Shown piece by piece: positions 42,423 to 51,088 of a DNA stretch of 64,000 nt; position 1 is the first letter of the stretch; each line of letters begins with the position of its first letter. The stretch spans positions 17,647-81,646 of the forward strand of contig NZ_JARVRH010000030.1 of the NCBI RefSeq assembly GCF_030209755.1. The letters run 5' to 3'. Both the position numbers and the translations under genes were made by a program. The notes under the pieces were generated by a model. The model searched no databases. It was not told where the DNA came from and saw nothing but the letters and a program-made list of their open reading frames with translations. This stretch comes from Arthrobacter sp. efr-133-TYG-118. GTDB taxonomy: Bacteria > Actinomycetota > Actinomycetes > Actinomycetales > Micrococcaceae.

Positions 42423-43937
42423 TCAGTCCGCCGGTGTTAGGTCAGCTGTCTTCCTCTTTCGCACCCAGATGCCCAGGAGCAGAACGGCTCCCACCATCAG
42501 CGGAGCGGAGAACAGCAAGAGCCCGTTTTCACCGGTGGGGTCGTAGACCTCTGGCCGGGGCCATGCGAGGTTCACCACCATCAGGGCGCCGTAGAGGACT
42601 GCGAGGATGTTGACCGGAATCCCCCAGCGTCCGAGTGAGAACAGCCCTTCGGGCATTGTCTTGCCCGTGCGGTCCCAGTCTCCGCGCAGTCGGTTGATCA
42701 GCAGCGGCACTGTGACCAATAGGTAGGCGAGGTAGAGCATCACGATGCAGACGCTGCAAAGGGTGGTGAACAGCGCGGCGTTACCGATGTTGATGGCCAG
42801 GACGGCGATCGCGAGCAGGCCCACGATGACCGAAGGCCATAGCGGGGTGCCGCTGCGCGGGTTGACGGCGGACAATGCGCCCGCGGCGGGGAGTTGGTGG
42901 TCGCGGGCCATGGAGAAGACCAGGCGCGAGCCGGCGGTCTGGATGGCGAGGGTGCAGACGAAGATGGCGATCGCGACATCGACCAAAAGGACCTTGCCCC
43001 AGAAGGTCCCGAGGACGGCGGTCAGCACGTAGGGCAGACCTTGGCTGGCAAGGTTGCCGTCGTCGAGGCTTGGGGCGGCCATCAGCGCACCGATGATCAT
43101 GAGCCCGCCGCCGAGTCCGGAGATCAGCAGAGCGGAGATGATGGTGCGCGGGGTGGTGCGACGCGGGTTCTTGGTCTCCTCGGACAACTCGCCGGCGGAA
43201 TCGAATCCGACCATCACGTACGCCGCCATCAGGCCGGAGACGAGGAACGCGCCCACCGGGCCGAGGTCCGAGCCGCTGACAAGCTGAGCGTCCTGGACGA
43301 CGCCGGGGCCGCGTTGAGCCACGGAAACGAGCGCCAGGATCACGGCGGCGACACCGACCAGCTCGCAAGTGACTCCGATCGAATTGATGTGCGACATGAG
43401 CTTCACACCTACGGCGTTGATCGCCGTGGTCGCGACCAGCAGCACAGCACCGAGAACGACCGCATTGCTGGCCCCGGTGACCGTATTCAAAGCGGGGTCG
43501 CCGCCGACGAGCTGGAATCCGTCCCAAAGCTGAGGGAGGACCACCTGCAGGGCGATGGCGGCCGCCGCGGCGGTAATCACCTGGGCGATGGACATGAACC
43601 AGCCGGCGAACCAGCCGACGGTTTCGCCGCCGACCCGCCGCGACCACTGGTAGACGGCCCCGGAAATCGGGTACCGCGCGGCCAGTTCGGCGAAGTTCAG
43701 CGCCACCAGCAGCTGGCCGACGAGGACGATCGGCCAGGTCCAGAAAAAGGCCGGCCCGGCAAACGAGTAACCGAAGCCGAACAACTGGAAGATGGTGGTC
43801 AGGATGGAGACGAACGAAAAACCTGCGGCGAAGGAAGCGTAGCGGCCAAGTTTGCGATGCAACGTCGGCTGGTAGCCGAGCGAGGTCAGGTCCGCATCGT
43901 CGGGATGGGCGGACGCCGTCGAAATGGTGGAAGTCAT
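42423..43937 (-). CDS. APC-family permease of the guanidine/urea operon
   Basis: A 504-residue permease with about 12-14 transmembrane helices. The start is ATG 43937 (MTSTISTASAHPDD), with ggag just upstream; the frame is open to 44006. APC-superfamily features include AGFSFVSILTTIFQLFGFGY, the GWFAGWFM region and the loop GFDSAGELSEETKNPRRTTP. As first gene of the operon it probably imports the nitrogen substrate or a related amine. A divergent TetR gene lies 240 bp away. Confidence 0.85.
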   Translation of the reverse strand: MTSTISTASAHPDDADLTSLGYQPTLHRKLGRYASFAAGFSFVSILTTIFQLFGFGYSFAGPAFFWTWPIVLVGQLLVALNFAELAARYPISGAVYQWSRRVGGETVGWFAGWFMSIAQVITAAAAAIALQVVLPQLWDGFQLVGGDPALNTVTGASNAVVLGAVLLVATTAINAVGVKLMSHINSIGVTCELVGVAAVILALVSVAQRGPGVVQDAQLVSGSDLGPVGAFLVSGLMAAYVMVGFDSAGELSEETKNPRRTTPRTIISALLISGLGGGLMIIGALMAAPSLDDGNLASQGLPYVLTAVLGTFWGKVLLVDVAIAIFVCTLAIQTAGSRLVFSMARDHQLPAAGALSAVNPRSGTPLWPSVIVGLLAIAVLAINIGNAALFTTLCSVCIVMLYLAYLLVTVPLLINRLRGDWDRTGKTMPEGLFSLGRWGIPVNILAVLYGALMVVNLAWPRPEVYDPTGENGLLLFSAPLMVGAVLLLGIWVRKRKTADLTPAD

Positions 43938-44177
43938 CGGTTTCTCCGTGTCTGGAACGGGGGATGGTGACAACGGAAACGGGAAGGCTCTGACAGCCGC
44001 CCGCAATACCGTTCACTTGATAGTTTTCCAGCGGCATGTCCCGCCACCATTTCGCCAATGTAAAAGATGGATGACGGCGCATTTCCGGCACGTGAACCCG
44101 AACTCACCTGAGACTGGTCCGTCCCGACGACGACGGAATCGGCCACGAAGGCGCCTTTAGCGATGTAAGAATGTGGG

Positions 44178-44861
44178 GTGACCTCAGCCGGACCGGGCAG
44201 ACCCCGCAAACAGCAACCCATGCGCCCAGGCGCCACAGCCCGGGACGAAATTCTCGATGCAGCGGCCGAACTATTCACCAGCCAGGGCTTTGCGAACACC
44301 TCCACCAGGGCGATCGCCGACGCGGTGGGGATCCGCCAGTCGTCGCTCTACCACCATTTCGGCACCAAGGATGACATTCTGGCGGAACTCCTTGACGGCA
44401 CCGTGGCAGGAGGCCTGACCTTCGCGAGCACCTTACATGCCAGTCCGCCGCCGTCCGATTCCGGAACCGCGGCGGCCCGTTTGCACGCAGTGGCACTCTA
44501 CGACGGAAGCCAACTATGCAGCGCCCGTTGGAACCTCGGCGTCCTCTACCATCTACCGGAAGCCCGCGCGCCGAGATTCCAGCACTTCATGGATGACAGG
44601 CTGCAACTCCGTCGGCTTTACGGGGAGCTGGGACAGAACGTGGAGGAATTCACCCCGGCGGGTCACCGGCAAAGCGCCCCATCGCTTGGCGATCTCCTCT
44701 TCCGGCTGGTCGAGTCGCTGATCAATCTTCGTGCCGATGGCCTCGTGGGGCCCGATTCAGCCATGCAGACGGCAGACGCCGGAATTGCCCTCGCCGGGAT
44801 GGCTGCAGACCTAGATGAAGTACGGGCCACGAGCGCAGGACTGATCCGCCAATTCGGGTAG
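44178..44861 (+). CDS. TetR family regulator, divergent from the guanidine operon
   Basis: A 227-residue regulator. The N-terminal helix-turn-helix is AAELFTSQGFANTSTRAIADAVGIRQSSLYHHF, classic TetR. The C-terminal ligand domain is not diagnostic. Its divergent position beside the permease/carboxylase operon suggests it is the local repressor. In the 240-bp gap, catttcgccaatg (about 44050-44062) has CATT/AATG inverted ends and is a weak operator candidate. Confidence 0.85.
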   Translation: MTSAGPGRPRKQQPMRPGATARDEILDAAAELFTSQGFANTSTRAIADAVGIRQSSLYHHFGTKDDILAELLDGTVAGGLTFASTLHASPPPSDSGTAAARLHAVALYDGSQLCSARWNLGVLYHLPEARAPRFQHFMDDRLQLRRLYGELGQNVEEFTPAGHRQSAPSLGDLLFRLVESLINLRADGLVGPDSAMQTADAGIALAGMAADLDEVRATSAGLIRQFG

Positions 44862-45163
44862 GGCCACCGTTGGGTAAGACCTCACTCCCCGAGTTCAAGG
44901 ATGCCGTAAAAGTCATCCCATGGAGGCAGTACCCGTCCAGCCGGCATGGCAACAGAACAGTACAAGGGCCCTGGGATGTCAGAAGCGGATAACTCGAGTG
45001 CGACGACAACGCTCGGCAGGCCGAGGCTCAAAGAATTCTGCAGCCCTAAACCGTCGAAAATGCGAGAGCGCGCGACCGATGAAGCAAAGCGTGACATCAA
45101 GCCCGCTGGCCCTCGAGCACTTCTGCCCCTACAAATTGTCGGCACCAGGTGGGATCCTGCATC
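44862..45163. other. Intergenic region, no gene supported
   Basis: About 300 bp. Short overlapping frames exist, but none has a convincing start and composition. Confidence 0.35.
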
Positions 45164-45616
45164 ATGGCAACCAAACGTCGTCGCTCAAGTAGCGCGCGAG
45201 CCGGCGCCCTCGGATGCGGCCCCGTCCTCGCGCTCATCGTGATCGGACTCCTCATCCAGTATTGGTGGGTTCTCCTGATCGCTCTGGGCGTGGTTGCGCT
45301 GACCGTGGTACTAGTCCGCGTCGCTACGGCCCCACCCCGTCCGGCCATGGTGCGCCCGCCCAAGCCTGCCCGTCCACCCAAGCCCCGACCGGTCAGGGCA
45401 CCACCCGGCCCGACCCTCGTCGGCGACGATCTCGCAGACCAGATGCGCGCCGCCAAACAGGTCCGCCACATACGGGACATGCAGGAGTGGGACTACGAAT
45501 GGATCCGGCTGACCAACCCAGAGAGGAGCAGCCGCGACCTCAGTGAAATCGCCAACGCCCACTTCGCGCGTGGGCGGTCGATCGGCGTCAATTATGGGGA
45601 CCCCTCCGTCCCCTGA
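45164..45616 (+). CDS. Small membrane-anchored hypothetical protein
   Basis: A 150-residue protein from ATG 45164 (MATKRRRSSSARAG). A GTG five codons upstream is possible. After a basic N terminus come two hydrophobic stretches, GPVLALIVIGLLIQYWWVLLIAL and VVALTVVLVRVA, then a Pro/Lys/Arg-rich linker (RPPKPARPPKPRP) and a soluble acidic tail with QVRHIRDMQEWDYEWIRLTN. It is probably a topologically simple inner-membrane protein. Function unknown. Confidence 0.55.
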   Translation: MATKRRRSSSARAGALGCGPVLALIVIGLLIQYWWVLLIALGVVALTVVLVRVATAPPRPAMVRPPKPARPPKPRPVRAPPGPTLVGDDLADQMRAAKQVRHIRDMQEWDYEWIRLTNPERSSRDLSEIANAHFARGRSIGVNYGDPSVP

Positions 45617-46710
45617 CTCAGGGGTCCCAAGCCTCAGCAGCCACATGGAACTTGCGGGCTCCAAGTCCACAACGGACGGAGGCATCCTGCTCACCAACCA
45701 CCGGGACCGGATGTCACTGGAGTCGGAACTGGACCAACACCCCTAACGCATCCATCGTGTTGCAACCCACGCCGTCACCGACTTCGAAGCCACCATGAGA
45801 TCCCATTGCTTGACCGGGCCAAGCCACGGACCGTGGGACAGGGGCTTCGCATGAAGGACGAGAAACACAGCCAATCGTGAACAGGCGTTGCCAGCCGATG
45901 CTCGTGAAGCAACGGAACTGCCCTACGCAGGCTTGAAAGTTCGGGCTATTCCCTCACCGGTGACACGATACCGTTCATTCGCAAGACCGTAGTCTTTTCC
46001 CCCTGGCCACGCTCCCGCAATGAACACGCGCAGGCCTAAGAGCGAGTCGCGAGCAATTTGCAATAATCAGCCGCAAAAAATCAGACTTAAGTGTGGATAG
46101 TGTCCACACCACCTTTCGCAGGACAAATGGACATGCACTCCACTCCCCTTGCCACCGGGAGTAGCTTCCAAAGAAACCTCAGCACCAAGTTCGGTTTCAT
46201 CATGCTGTACCCGGAACCCTGAACCATGAACTGGTGTTGGCCATCCACGACCAACCAGGCACAACCGGAACGAGGAACCGCATAACCCCAGCCCAGAGCA
46301 GGCCGAGGGCCCACCAGCCAGGACCCCGAACCCGCCACCCACACACCTTCATAGGCCACCGCGGCGGCCAGGCCAAAGCCCGCGAACTTAGCGTCAGAGG
46401 GACGCCATCACAAGCTTTGTACACACGTTAAAGCAAAAACCCCTCTGACCTATGGAAACACGTGCCCAAGGTGGGACTCGAACCCATTCCGGACCTTGGA
46501 AACACAGGGAAGTTCAGAGAACCTGGACAATCCCCTGTGTGTCAGGCCAGTCCGGTCGATGTACGGCCCGATCCGAGGCCCAAAGTGTGCACATTGTGCA
46601 CACCCGCATCCGGCCCGCCAAACTCCCCGCCAACCGCTCAATCAAAGAGTTCCCGCCATCAGATTGGGAGCCCTTCTACAAGGTCTACCGCTGAATCAAG
46701 TGTTCCGCGA
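45617..46710. other. Intergenic region with composite repeat copy 3
   Basis: About 1.1 kb without a supported gene. It holds composite repeat copy 3 (46440-46603). A related near-perfect dyad, gtgtggata-g-tgtccacac, lies at 46091-46109 with one mismatch. The remainder shows no recognised element. Confidence 0.5.
46440..46603 (+). repeat. Composite repeat, copy 3
   Basis: Contains the tRNA-3'-end-like tgcccaaggtgggactcgaa at 46463-46484, the cagtccg / gatgtacggcccgatccga elements, and a perfect dyad gtgtgcaca-t-tgtgcacac at 46585-46603. The head module is not clearly present at the expected distance, though accatgaac at 46222-46230 may be a displaced remnant. Confidence 0.7.
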
Positions 46711-47967
46711 TCAGCATGGCGCTGCGCTGCAGGGAGGGACCGGAACAACCGGTGCCCGACCAGCAGCCTTCAAGGTGAACCCTTCAGCCTCTGCCTGGGT
46801 GCGCGTGATGCGGGCTCCTGCGGCGAGTAGTTTGCGGGCGGCCATATGGTCCGCCGCCATGTTGACCGATTCCACAGCCGAGAGGACGCCCTCCCTGAAG
46901 CAGAGAACGGAGAATTTTGCTGCCGCCTGATCACCGAGGACCAGCATATCGTCATCCGGTCGTGCGAGCCCTGCCATCTGCAGGCGATAGGGTCCCTGGG
47001 TCGACCAGAACCAAGGCAGCTCCGTGTAGGGGTGGTCAGCCCCTAGGACCGTGCGTGCGGCATGACGGGCCTGATCGGTGGCATTCTGGACAGACTCCAG
47101 ACGCAGACGGAGCTGGCCGTGGGCGCTGGGGAAACTGGCGCAGTCGCCGATCGCCAGAACGGCAGGGTCCGCTGTGCGCAGCATTTCATCGACAACGATG
47201 CCGTTGCTGGTTTCGAGCCCGGCGTTCGAGGCCAGGGTGTCGTTGGGCTGCACGCCGATGCCCACGAGGACCAGATCGGCAGGATAGAAAGCCCCCGTAG
47301 TGGACACTGCGGCTCCGACGCGGCCGTCCGTGCCGGGCTCGAAGCGGTCAATGCCTTCACCAAGTCGCAGGTCGACGCCTTGTGAGCGGTGGGCGGCCGC
47401 GAACCAGTCACCCATGACGGGGGTTAGTGCACGTCCCATCGGGCGAGGCGCGAATTCCAGTACGGTCACGTCGCATCCGTGGGCCAGAGCGGCAGCGGCG
47501 AATTCCAGTCCGATGAATCCGGCACCGATGATGACGATGTTGCGGGCGGTGGGCAGCGCCGCGTGTAACGCCTTTGCATCTGTAAGGGTTTTCAGTCCGT
47601 GGATGCCGGGCAAGGATACGCCCGGGCAGCTAAGCGTCCGGTTGCGGGCGCCGGTCGCGAAGACGAGGTGGTCGTAGTCGAGTGAACCTTCGGTGAGCTT
47701 GACCTTCTGTTCCGCCCGGTCGATGGCGAGTGCCGGGACGCCTTCGTGGAGTGTGATGTTCTTCTCCGCGAAAAAGGATGCGCCGCGCAGGGGCAAGGGA
47801 ACCGGCTCTTTGCCAGGGGCCAGGTAGTCCTTGGATAGCGGTGGACGCTGGTAGGGCAGTCCGGATTCGGCTGCGATGACCTCGATTTTGCCCTCGTACC
47901 CCTCGGTCCGCAGTGAATCGGCGACCTGCAGGCCGGCCTGTCCTCCGCCGATGATGACAACGCTCAT
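46711..47967 (-). CDS. FAD-dependent ferredoxin reductase of a P450 system
   Basis: A 418-residue flavoprotein of the putidaredoxin-reductase/rubredoxin-reductase type. The N-terminal FAD Rossmann motif is VVIIGGGQAGLQVA. The NAD(P)-binding motif is IVIIGAGFIGLEFA in the middle, and ATG and GD signatures appear as HLVFATGARNR and VLAIGDCASFP. The start ATG 47967 is chosen because the protein there matches the family and the 57 extra residues upstream do not. It should pass electrons from NAD(P)H to the adjacent [2Fe-2S] ferredoxin. Confidence 0.9.
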   Translation of the reverse strand: MSVVIIGGGQAGLQVADSLRTEGYEGKIEVIAAESGLPYQRPPLSKDYLAPGKEPVPLPLRGASFFAEKNITLHEGVPALAIDRAEQKVKLTEGSLDYDHLVFATGARNRTLSCPGVSLPGIHGLKTLTDAKALHAALPTARNIVIIGAGFIGLEFAAAALAHGCDVTVLEFAPRPMGRALTPVMGDWFAAAHRSQGVDLRLGEGIDRFEPGTDGRVGAAVSTTGAFYPADLVLVGIGVQPNDTLASNAGLETSNGIVVDEMLRTADPAVLAIGDCASFPSAHGQLRLRLESVQNATDQARHAARTVLGADHPYTELPWFWSTQGPYRLQMAGLARPDDDMLVLGDQAAAKFSVLCFREGVLSAVESVNMAADHMAARKLLAAGARITRTQAEAEGFTLKAAGRAPVVPVPPCSAAPC

Positions 47968-47983
47968 GTCCTTGTCCTCGCTT

Positions 47984-48307
47984 CTAGAGTTGGCCGGCGG
48001 GGATGTCGACGACAATCTCTGCCAGTTCTGCGTCGATCTTGATCTGGCACGCAAGGCGTGAGCGGTCCGTTCGCTCGGCCGCTGCACAGTCGAGCATCTC
48101 GTCTTCGTCCTCGCGGATCTCGGGGAGCGCCTGCGCATATTCGGGCCTGACGTAGACGTGGCAGGTGGCGCACATGGCCTGTCCGCCGCATTCGCCGATG
48201 ATGCCGGTGATGCCGTTGCTGACGGCGGCGCGCATCAGTGTGGTCCCCTCTGCGACCTCGAGGGTCTGTTGAGTACCGTTCGGCTGGGTGTAGGTGATGG
48301 TGGGCAT
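47984..48307 (-). CDS. [2Fe-2S] ferredoxin, putidaredoxin-like
   Basis: A 107-residue ferredoxin with cluster ligands Cys40, Cys46, Cys49 and Cys87 (GECGGQAMCATC, later RLACQI), the C-x5-C-x2-C...C pattern of vertebrate-type/putidaredoxin ferredoxins. It lies 26 bp after the P450 gene and 16 bp before the reductase gene on the same strand, making a three-component class I P450 electron chain. A Shine-Dalgarno (aaggag) precedes the ATG. Confidence 0.93.
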   Translation of the reverse strand: MPTITYTQPNGTQQTLEVAEGTTLMRAAVSNGITGIIGECGGQAMCATCHVYVRPEYAQALPEIREDEDEMLDCAAAERTDRSRLACQIKIDAELAEIVVDIPAGQL

Positions 48308-48333
48308 CGTTGCTCCTTGGTATCGGTAGTGCT

Positions 48334-49629
48334 TCAGTTCCAGGTGACGGGCAGGCTGGTCAGTCCGCGGAAGACCCAGCCGTCCCAGCTTTCATTGCGT
48401 TGTTCGTCGACGCGCAGCCTCGGAAAGCGTTCGTAGGCCATGGGCACGGCGAGCTGGCCGATTGAGGTCTTTGCGGCCCAGTGCCCGGCGCAGAGGTGCA
48501 CTCCGCTACCGAAGGCGAGATGGGGGCGCTTCGGCCGGTTGATGTCGAAGTCTGCTGCGCTATCTCCGAAGTGGGCGGCGTCGCGGTTGGCGGAGGCGAC
48601 GACAACACCTATCCCCGCGCCGGCGGGGATGCGGACCCCTTCGAGGATGGTTTCCTGGGTCGTTTCGCGCGGGTACATGCCGATGGGTGATTGCCACCTC
48701 ACGGCCTCGTCGAAAGCTGCAGCCCACAGCGAAGGGTCGGTGAGGACCAACGCGCTCTGTTCGGCGTGGTAGCTGAGGGCCCAGACCATGTTCGTGACCA
48801 TGTGCTGCGGCTCGTTCATGCCTCCCGAGATGGTCAGTTTAACGTTGGCTGCCACGTTTGAGGTCGGCAGCCCGCTGTTTGCCCATGCGGACACCATCGA
48901 CGCATCAGGGGTCTGCCGGTAGTAGGGGATCAGCTCCTCGAGCAAACGGTCGGCCTCCGCGGTCGAGGCGTCGCACCGCTCCCAGATCGCCGGATCGTCC
49001 AGGACGTTTCCCATGCCGGCGATGAAGTCGTGGGACCAGCGGCGTACCTGCTCCACGGACACGTCCTTCAGCCCCAGCAGATCGATGAGGTTCTGCGAAG
49101 CGAGAGGGGCGGCGTAGTCCCGGTTCAGGTCGGCTTCCTTGGGTCCGATCTCGGCGACTTTCTCAAGATAAGTCTCGGCGTTGCCTTCAAAAACCGGTCC
49201 CCAAACCTCCTTGATGGATTTGGGGCGAAGAACAGGATTCATGGGCGCCCGGTCAGCTGAATGCTCCGGGTCGTCCTTGCGCAGCATCGGACGGGCGCCA
49301 ATGGCCCGGGTCATCGTTGCCCCGGTCACCTCGGCGCTGAAGATTTCCTGATCCTGCTCGACCGCGTGGCAGCCGGTGTAGTTCGTCACAAGGAACTTGT
49401 TCAGCTGAGGAACCCAGGCCACCGGAGACTCTGCCCGCAGCCTGGCATAGATCGGGTAAGGATCCGATGCAAGCGCAGCCACGTCAACCCAGTCAGCAAC
49501 CGGGTAATCGCTCGCCTGTCTTGAATGATTAGCGGCCTGTTGGTCCTGGCCGCCGCTATCCCGCCCAGTGTCAGCTCTGTTAGTCTCCGGATCCCCGTGG
49601 AAAGGACACCGTGCAGCTTGTGGCGTCAT
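48334..49629 (-). CDS. Cytochrome P450
   Basis: A 431-residue soluble bacterial P450. Diagnostic sites: ExxR as E308-A-V-R311 (DEAVRW) and the heme-ligand Cys380 in FGSGVHLCAG. The I-helix reads ISGGMNEPQ (about 267-275), with Asn272-Glu273 where most P450s have an acid-Thr pair. The start is ATG 49629 (MTPQAARCPFHGD); the much longer open frame upstream runs through the divergent LysR gene and is a shadow. The ferredoxin and reductase follow in the same operon. The substrate is unknown; a nearby aldehyde dehydrogenase would suit an O-dealkylation product, but it has its own promoter. Confidence 0.9.
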   Translation of the reverse strand: MTPQAARCPFHGDPETNRADTGRDSGGQDQQAANHSRQASDYPVADWVDVAALASDPYPIYARLRAESPVAWVPQLNKFLVTNYTGCHAVEQDQEIFSAEVTGATMTRAIGARPMLRKDDPEHSADRAPMNPVLRPKSIKEVWGPVFEGNAETYLEKVAEIGPKEADLNRDYAAPLASQNLIDLLGLKDVSVEQVRRWSHDFIAGMGNVLDDPAIWERCDASTAEADRLLEELIPYYRQTPDASMVSAWANSGLPTSNVAANVKLTISGGMNEPQHMVTNMVWALSYHAEQSALVLTDPSLWAAAFDEAVRWQSPIGMYPRETTQETILEGVRIPAGAGIGVVVASANRDAAHFGDSAADFDINRPKRPHLAFGSGVHLCAGHWAAKTSIGQLAVPMAYERFPRLRVDEQRNESWDGWVFRGLTSLPVTWN

Positions 49630-49731
49630 TGTTGTACTCCTCTTGGCACGTCGTTGTGTAACCAGTGTCACCGTCAAACTTTCCCTAGTAAACTGCGGAT
49701 ATTCGCGAAAGTATTTCGACTCCTTAGGAAA
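49630..49731. promoter_or_regulatory. Divergent promoter region, P450 operon and LysR gene
   Basis: A 102-bp gap between divergent genes. It is AT-richer than its surroundings (attcgcgaaagtatttcgac near 49700). The stretch attcgcgaaagtatt contains a T-N11-A type arrangement expected of LysR sites, but no single site can be chosen. Confidence 0.35.
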
Positions 49732-50655
49732 ATGATGGCAATGCCCAGGTTCACCTTTCGGCAGCTCGAGCTCTTCGCCGCCCTCCCGGACCACACCACC
49801 CTGGGATCTGCGGCACAACAGCTCCACATCTCCGAATCCGCGCTCTCCCACGCCATCAGCGAACTTGAGGCGGCGTTGGGTGAACAACTGTGCATTCGAA
49901 GGAAGGCCCGGGGCATGCACCTGACGCCGACTGGGCGCCACTTCGCGAAACGGGCCGGAGATCTGCTTAAAGAGGCCAGTGCACTGGCGGACGGATTGGG
50001 TGAACTGCGTGGTGAGCTGAAGGGGCCGGTGTCGTTGGGCTGCTACACCGGGTTGGCAAGCAACGTCCTCCCTGCCATGCTCGAAGGCATGGCAAGCCTC
50101 CACCCCAAGGTCGAAATCAGCATCACCGTAGGCGACCACTCGGACCTGATACCCGCGCTTGAGGAGGGCGCCTTGGATACGGCCATCGTCTATGACATCG
50201 GCTTGCCGGCCGATCTACAACGACAGGTCATTTATGAAACCGAAGTCATGGCCGTCCTTGGCGCAAACGACCCTATTGGCAAGCAAAGCGACGTAGATCT
50301 TGCGGAGCTGGCGAGTAGTCCGCTCATCATGCTCGATACGGCCCCGAGTACAGATTACACAGAGTTGATGTTCGCCCAACGCGGGCTCAAGCCAGCTATG
50401 GGTGCCGTCGTCCCGCAGATTGACCTTGTCCGGGCACTGGTCGGGCGTGGCCTCGGCTACAGCCTCCTCATGTCGCGGCCAAACCAGATCCCGGTTTCAA
50501 GTGAGGGCATGGGGCTCGTAACCAGGCACCTCCGCCCGCGCGCGGGCGAGACGTCCGTTGTCGCCGTGTGGCCAAAGGAAGCGGAACTCACCGCCCGGGC
50601 CCGGGCCGTCGTCGAATACGCAGTCGAGATCCTCGACGCGAGCGAAACCGGATAG
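49732..50655 (+). CDS. LysR family transcriptional regulator
   Basis: A 307-residue regulator from ATG 49732; a second start at 49741 (MPRFTFRQLEL) is nearly as good. The N-terminal winged helix-turn-helix is FRQLELFAALPDHTTLGSAAQQLHISESALSHAISELEAALGEQL, standard LysR. The C-terminal periplasmic-binding-like domain follows (VSLGCYTGLASNVLPAML; DTAIVYDIGLP). It is divergent from the P450-ferredoxin-reductase operon and is its likely activator. Confidence 0.88.
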   Translation: MMAMPRFTFRQLELFAALPDHTTLGSAAQQLHISESALSHAISELEAALGEQLCIRRKARGMHLTPTGRHFAKRAGDLLKEASALADGLGELRGELKGPVSLGCYTGLASNVLPAMLEGMASLHPKVEISITVGDHSDLIPALEEGALDTAIVYDIGLPADLQRQVIYETEVMAVLGANDPIGKQSDVDLAELASSPLIMLDTAPSTDYTELMFAQRGLKPAMGAVVPQIDLVRALVGRGLGYSLLMSRPNQIPVSSEGMGLVTRHLRPRAGETSVVAVWPKEAELTARARAVVEYAVEILDASETG

Positions 50656-50785
50656 CGACCGCCGGCTGTTTGCACAACCTCAGGAGCCAGGGAGCATGTG
50701 CACATGGCACCTCAACGCGGAGAAATCTCCATTGTTGGGCGCTCTGATCAATATGTGTTTCCAACATATAAATTCTGAACTCTGC

Positions 50786-50817
50786 GTCTAGCAATTGGAC
50801 TTGTGGTGTGATTCACT
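50786..50817 (+). promoter_or_regulatory. Shared promoter/operator element upstream of the aldehyde dehydrogenase
   Basis: gtctag at 50786-50791, then 10 bases, then the 16-mer tgtggtgtgattcact at 50802-50817. The same two blocks with identical spacing lie at 53426-53457 upstream of the kinase operon. Conservation of both blocks and spacing suggests a common promoter and operator, probably for the TetR regulator encoded between them. Confidence 0.65.
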
Positions 50818-50857
50818 GTCTTCACAACGCCGTCGCTCACAAAACCCTAGGAGAACC

Positions 50858-50956
50858 ATGTCCGAGGCATTGTCTATTGAACTGGCCACGTCTTCAGCCA
50901 GAACGGGACGCGCGTCGGCTTTCGGTAGCTCGAAGCAGGGCCGGCGCTCGTCATGA
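50858..50956 (+). CDS. Possible 32-residue small protein or leader ORF
   Basis: ATG at 50858 follows a strong Shine-Dalgarno (taggaga) and opens MSEALSIELATSSARTGRAS, ending in a Ser/Arg-rich tail with TGA at 50954. It sits between the shared promoter element and the aldehyde dehydrogenase, 132 bp ahead of that gene. It could be a small protein, a regulatory leader, or the 5' remnant of a lost gene. No family recognised. Confidence 0.4.
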   Translation: MSEALSIELATSSARTGRASAFGSSKQGRRSS

Positions 50957-51088
50957 TCCACGTTCTGAGCAAATAATGACTCCCGAATCGCCCACACAGC
51001 CCAGCTGGCCCCGGCCGGCATAAACCACAGCTCCGGCATGGCCGGAGTCTCCACAATTCCACCCAAACCTGAAGAGATGAAGGAACCC

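Noticed and set aside
44113..44121. Guanidine-I (ykkC) riboswitch near the permease, suggested by actggtccg
   Set aside because: The match is short and on the plus strand, facing the TetR gene and not the guanidine operon. The other conserved parts of the aptamer are not visible.
49630..50139. N-terminal extension of the P450 open frame to 50139
   Set aside because: It runs antisense through the LysR coding region. ATG 49629 gives the normal P450 length.
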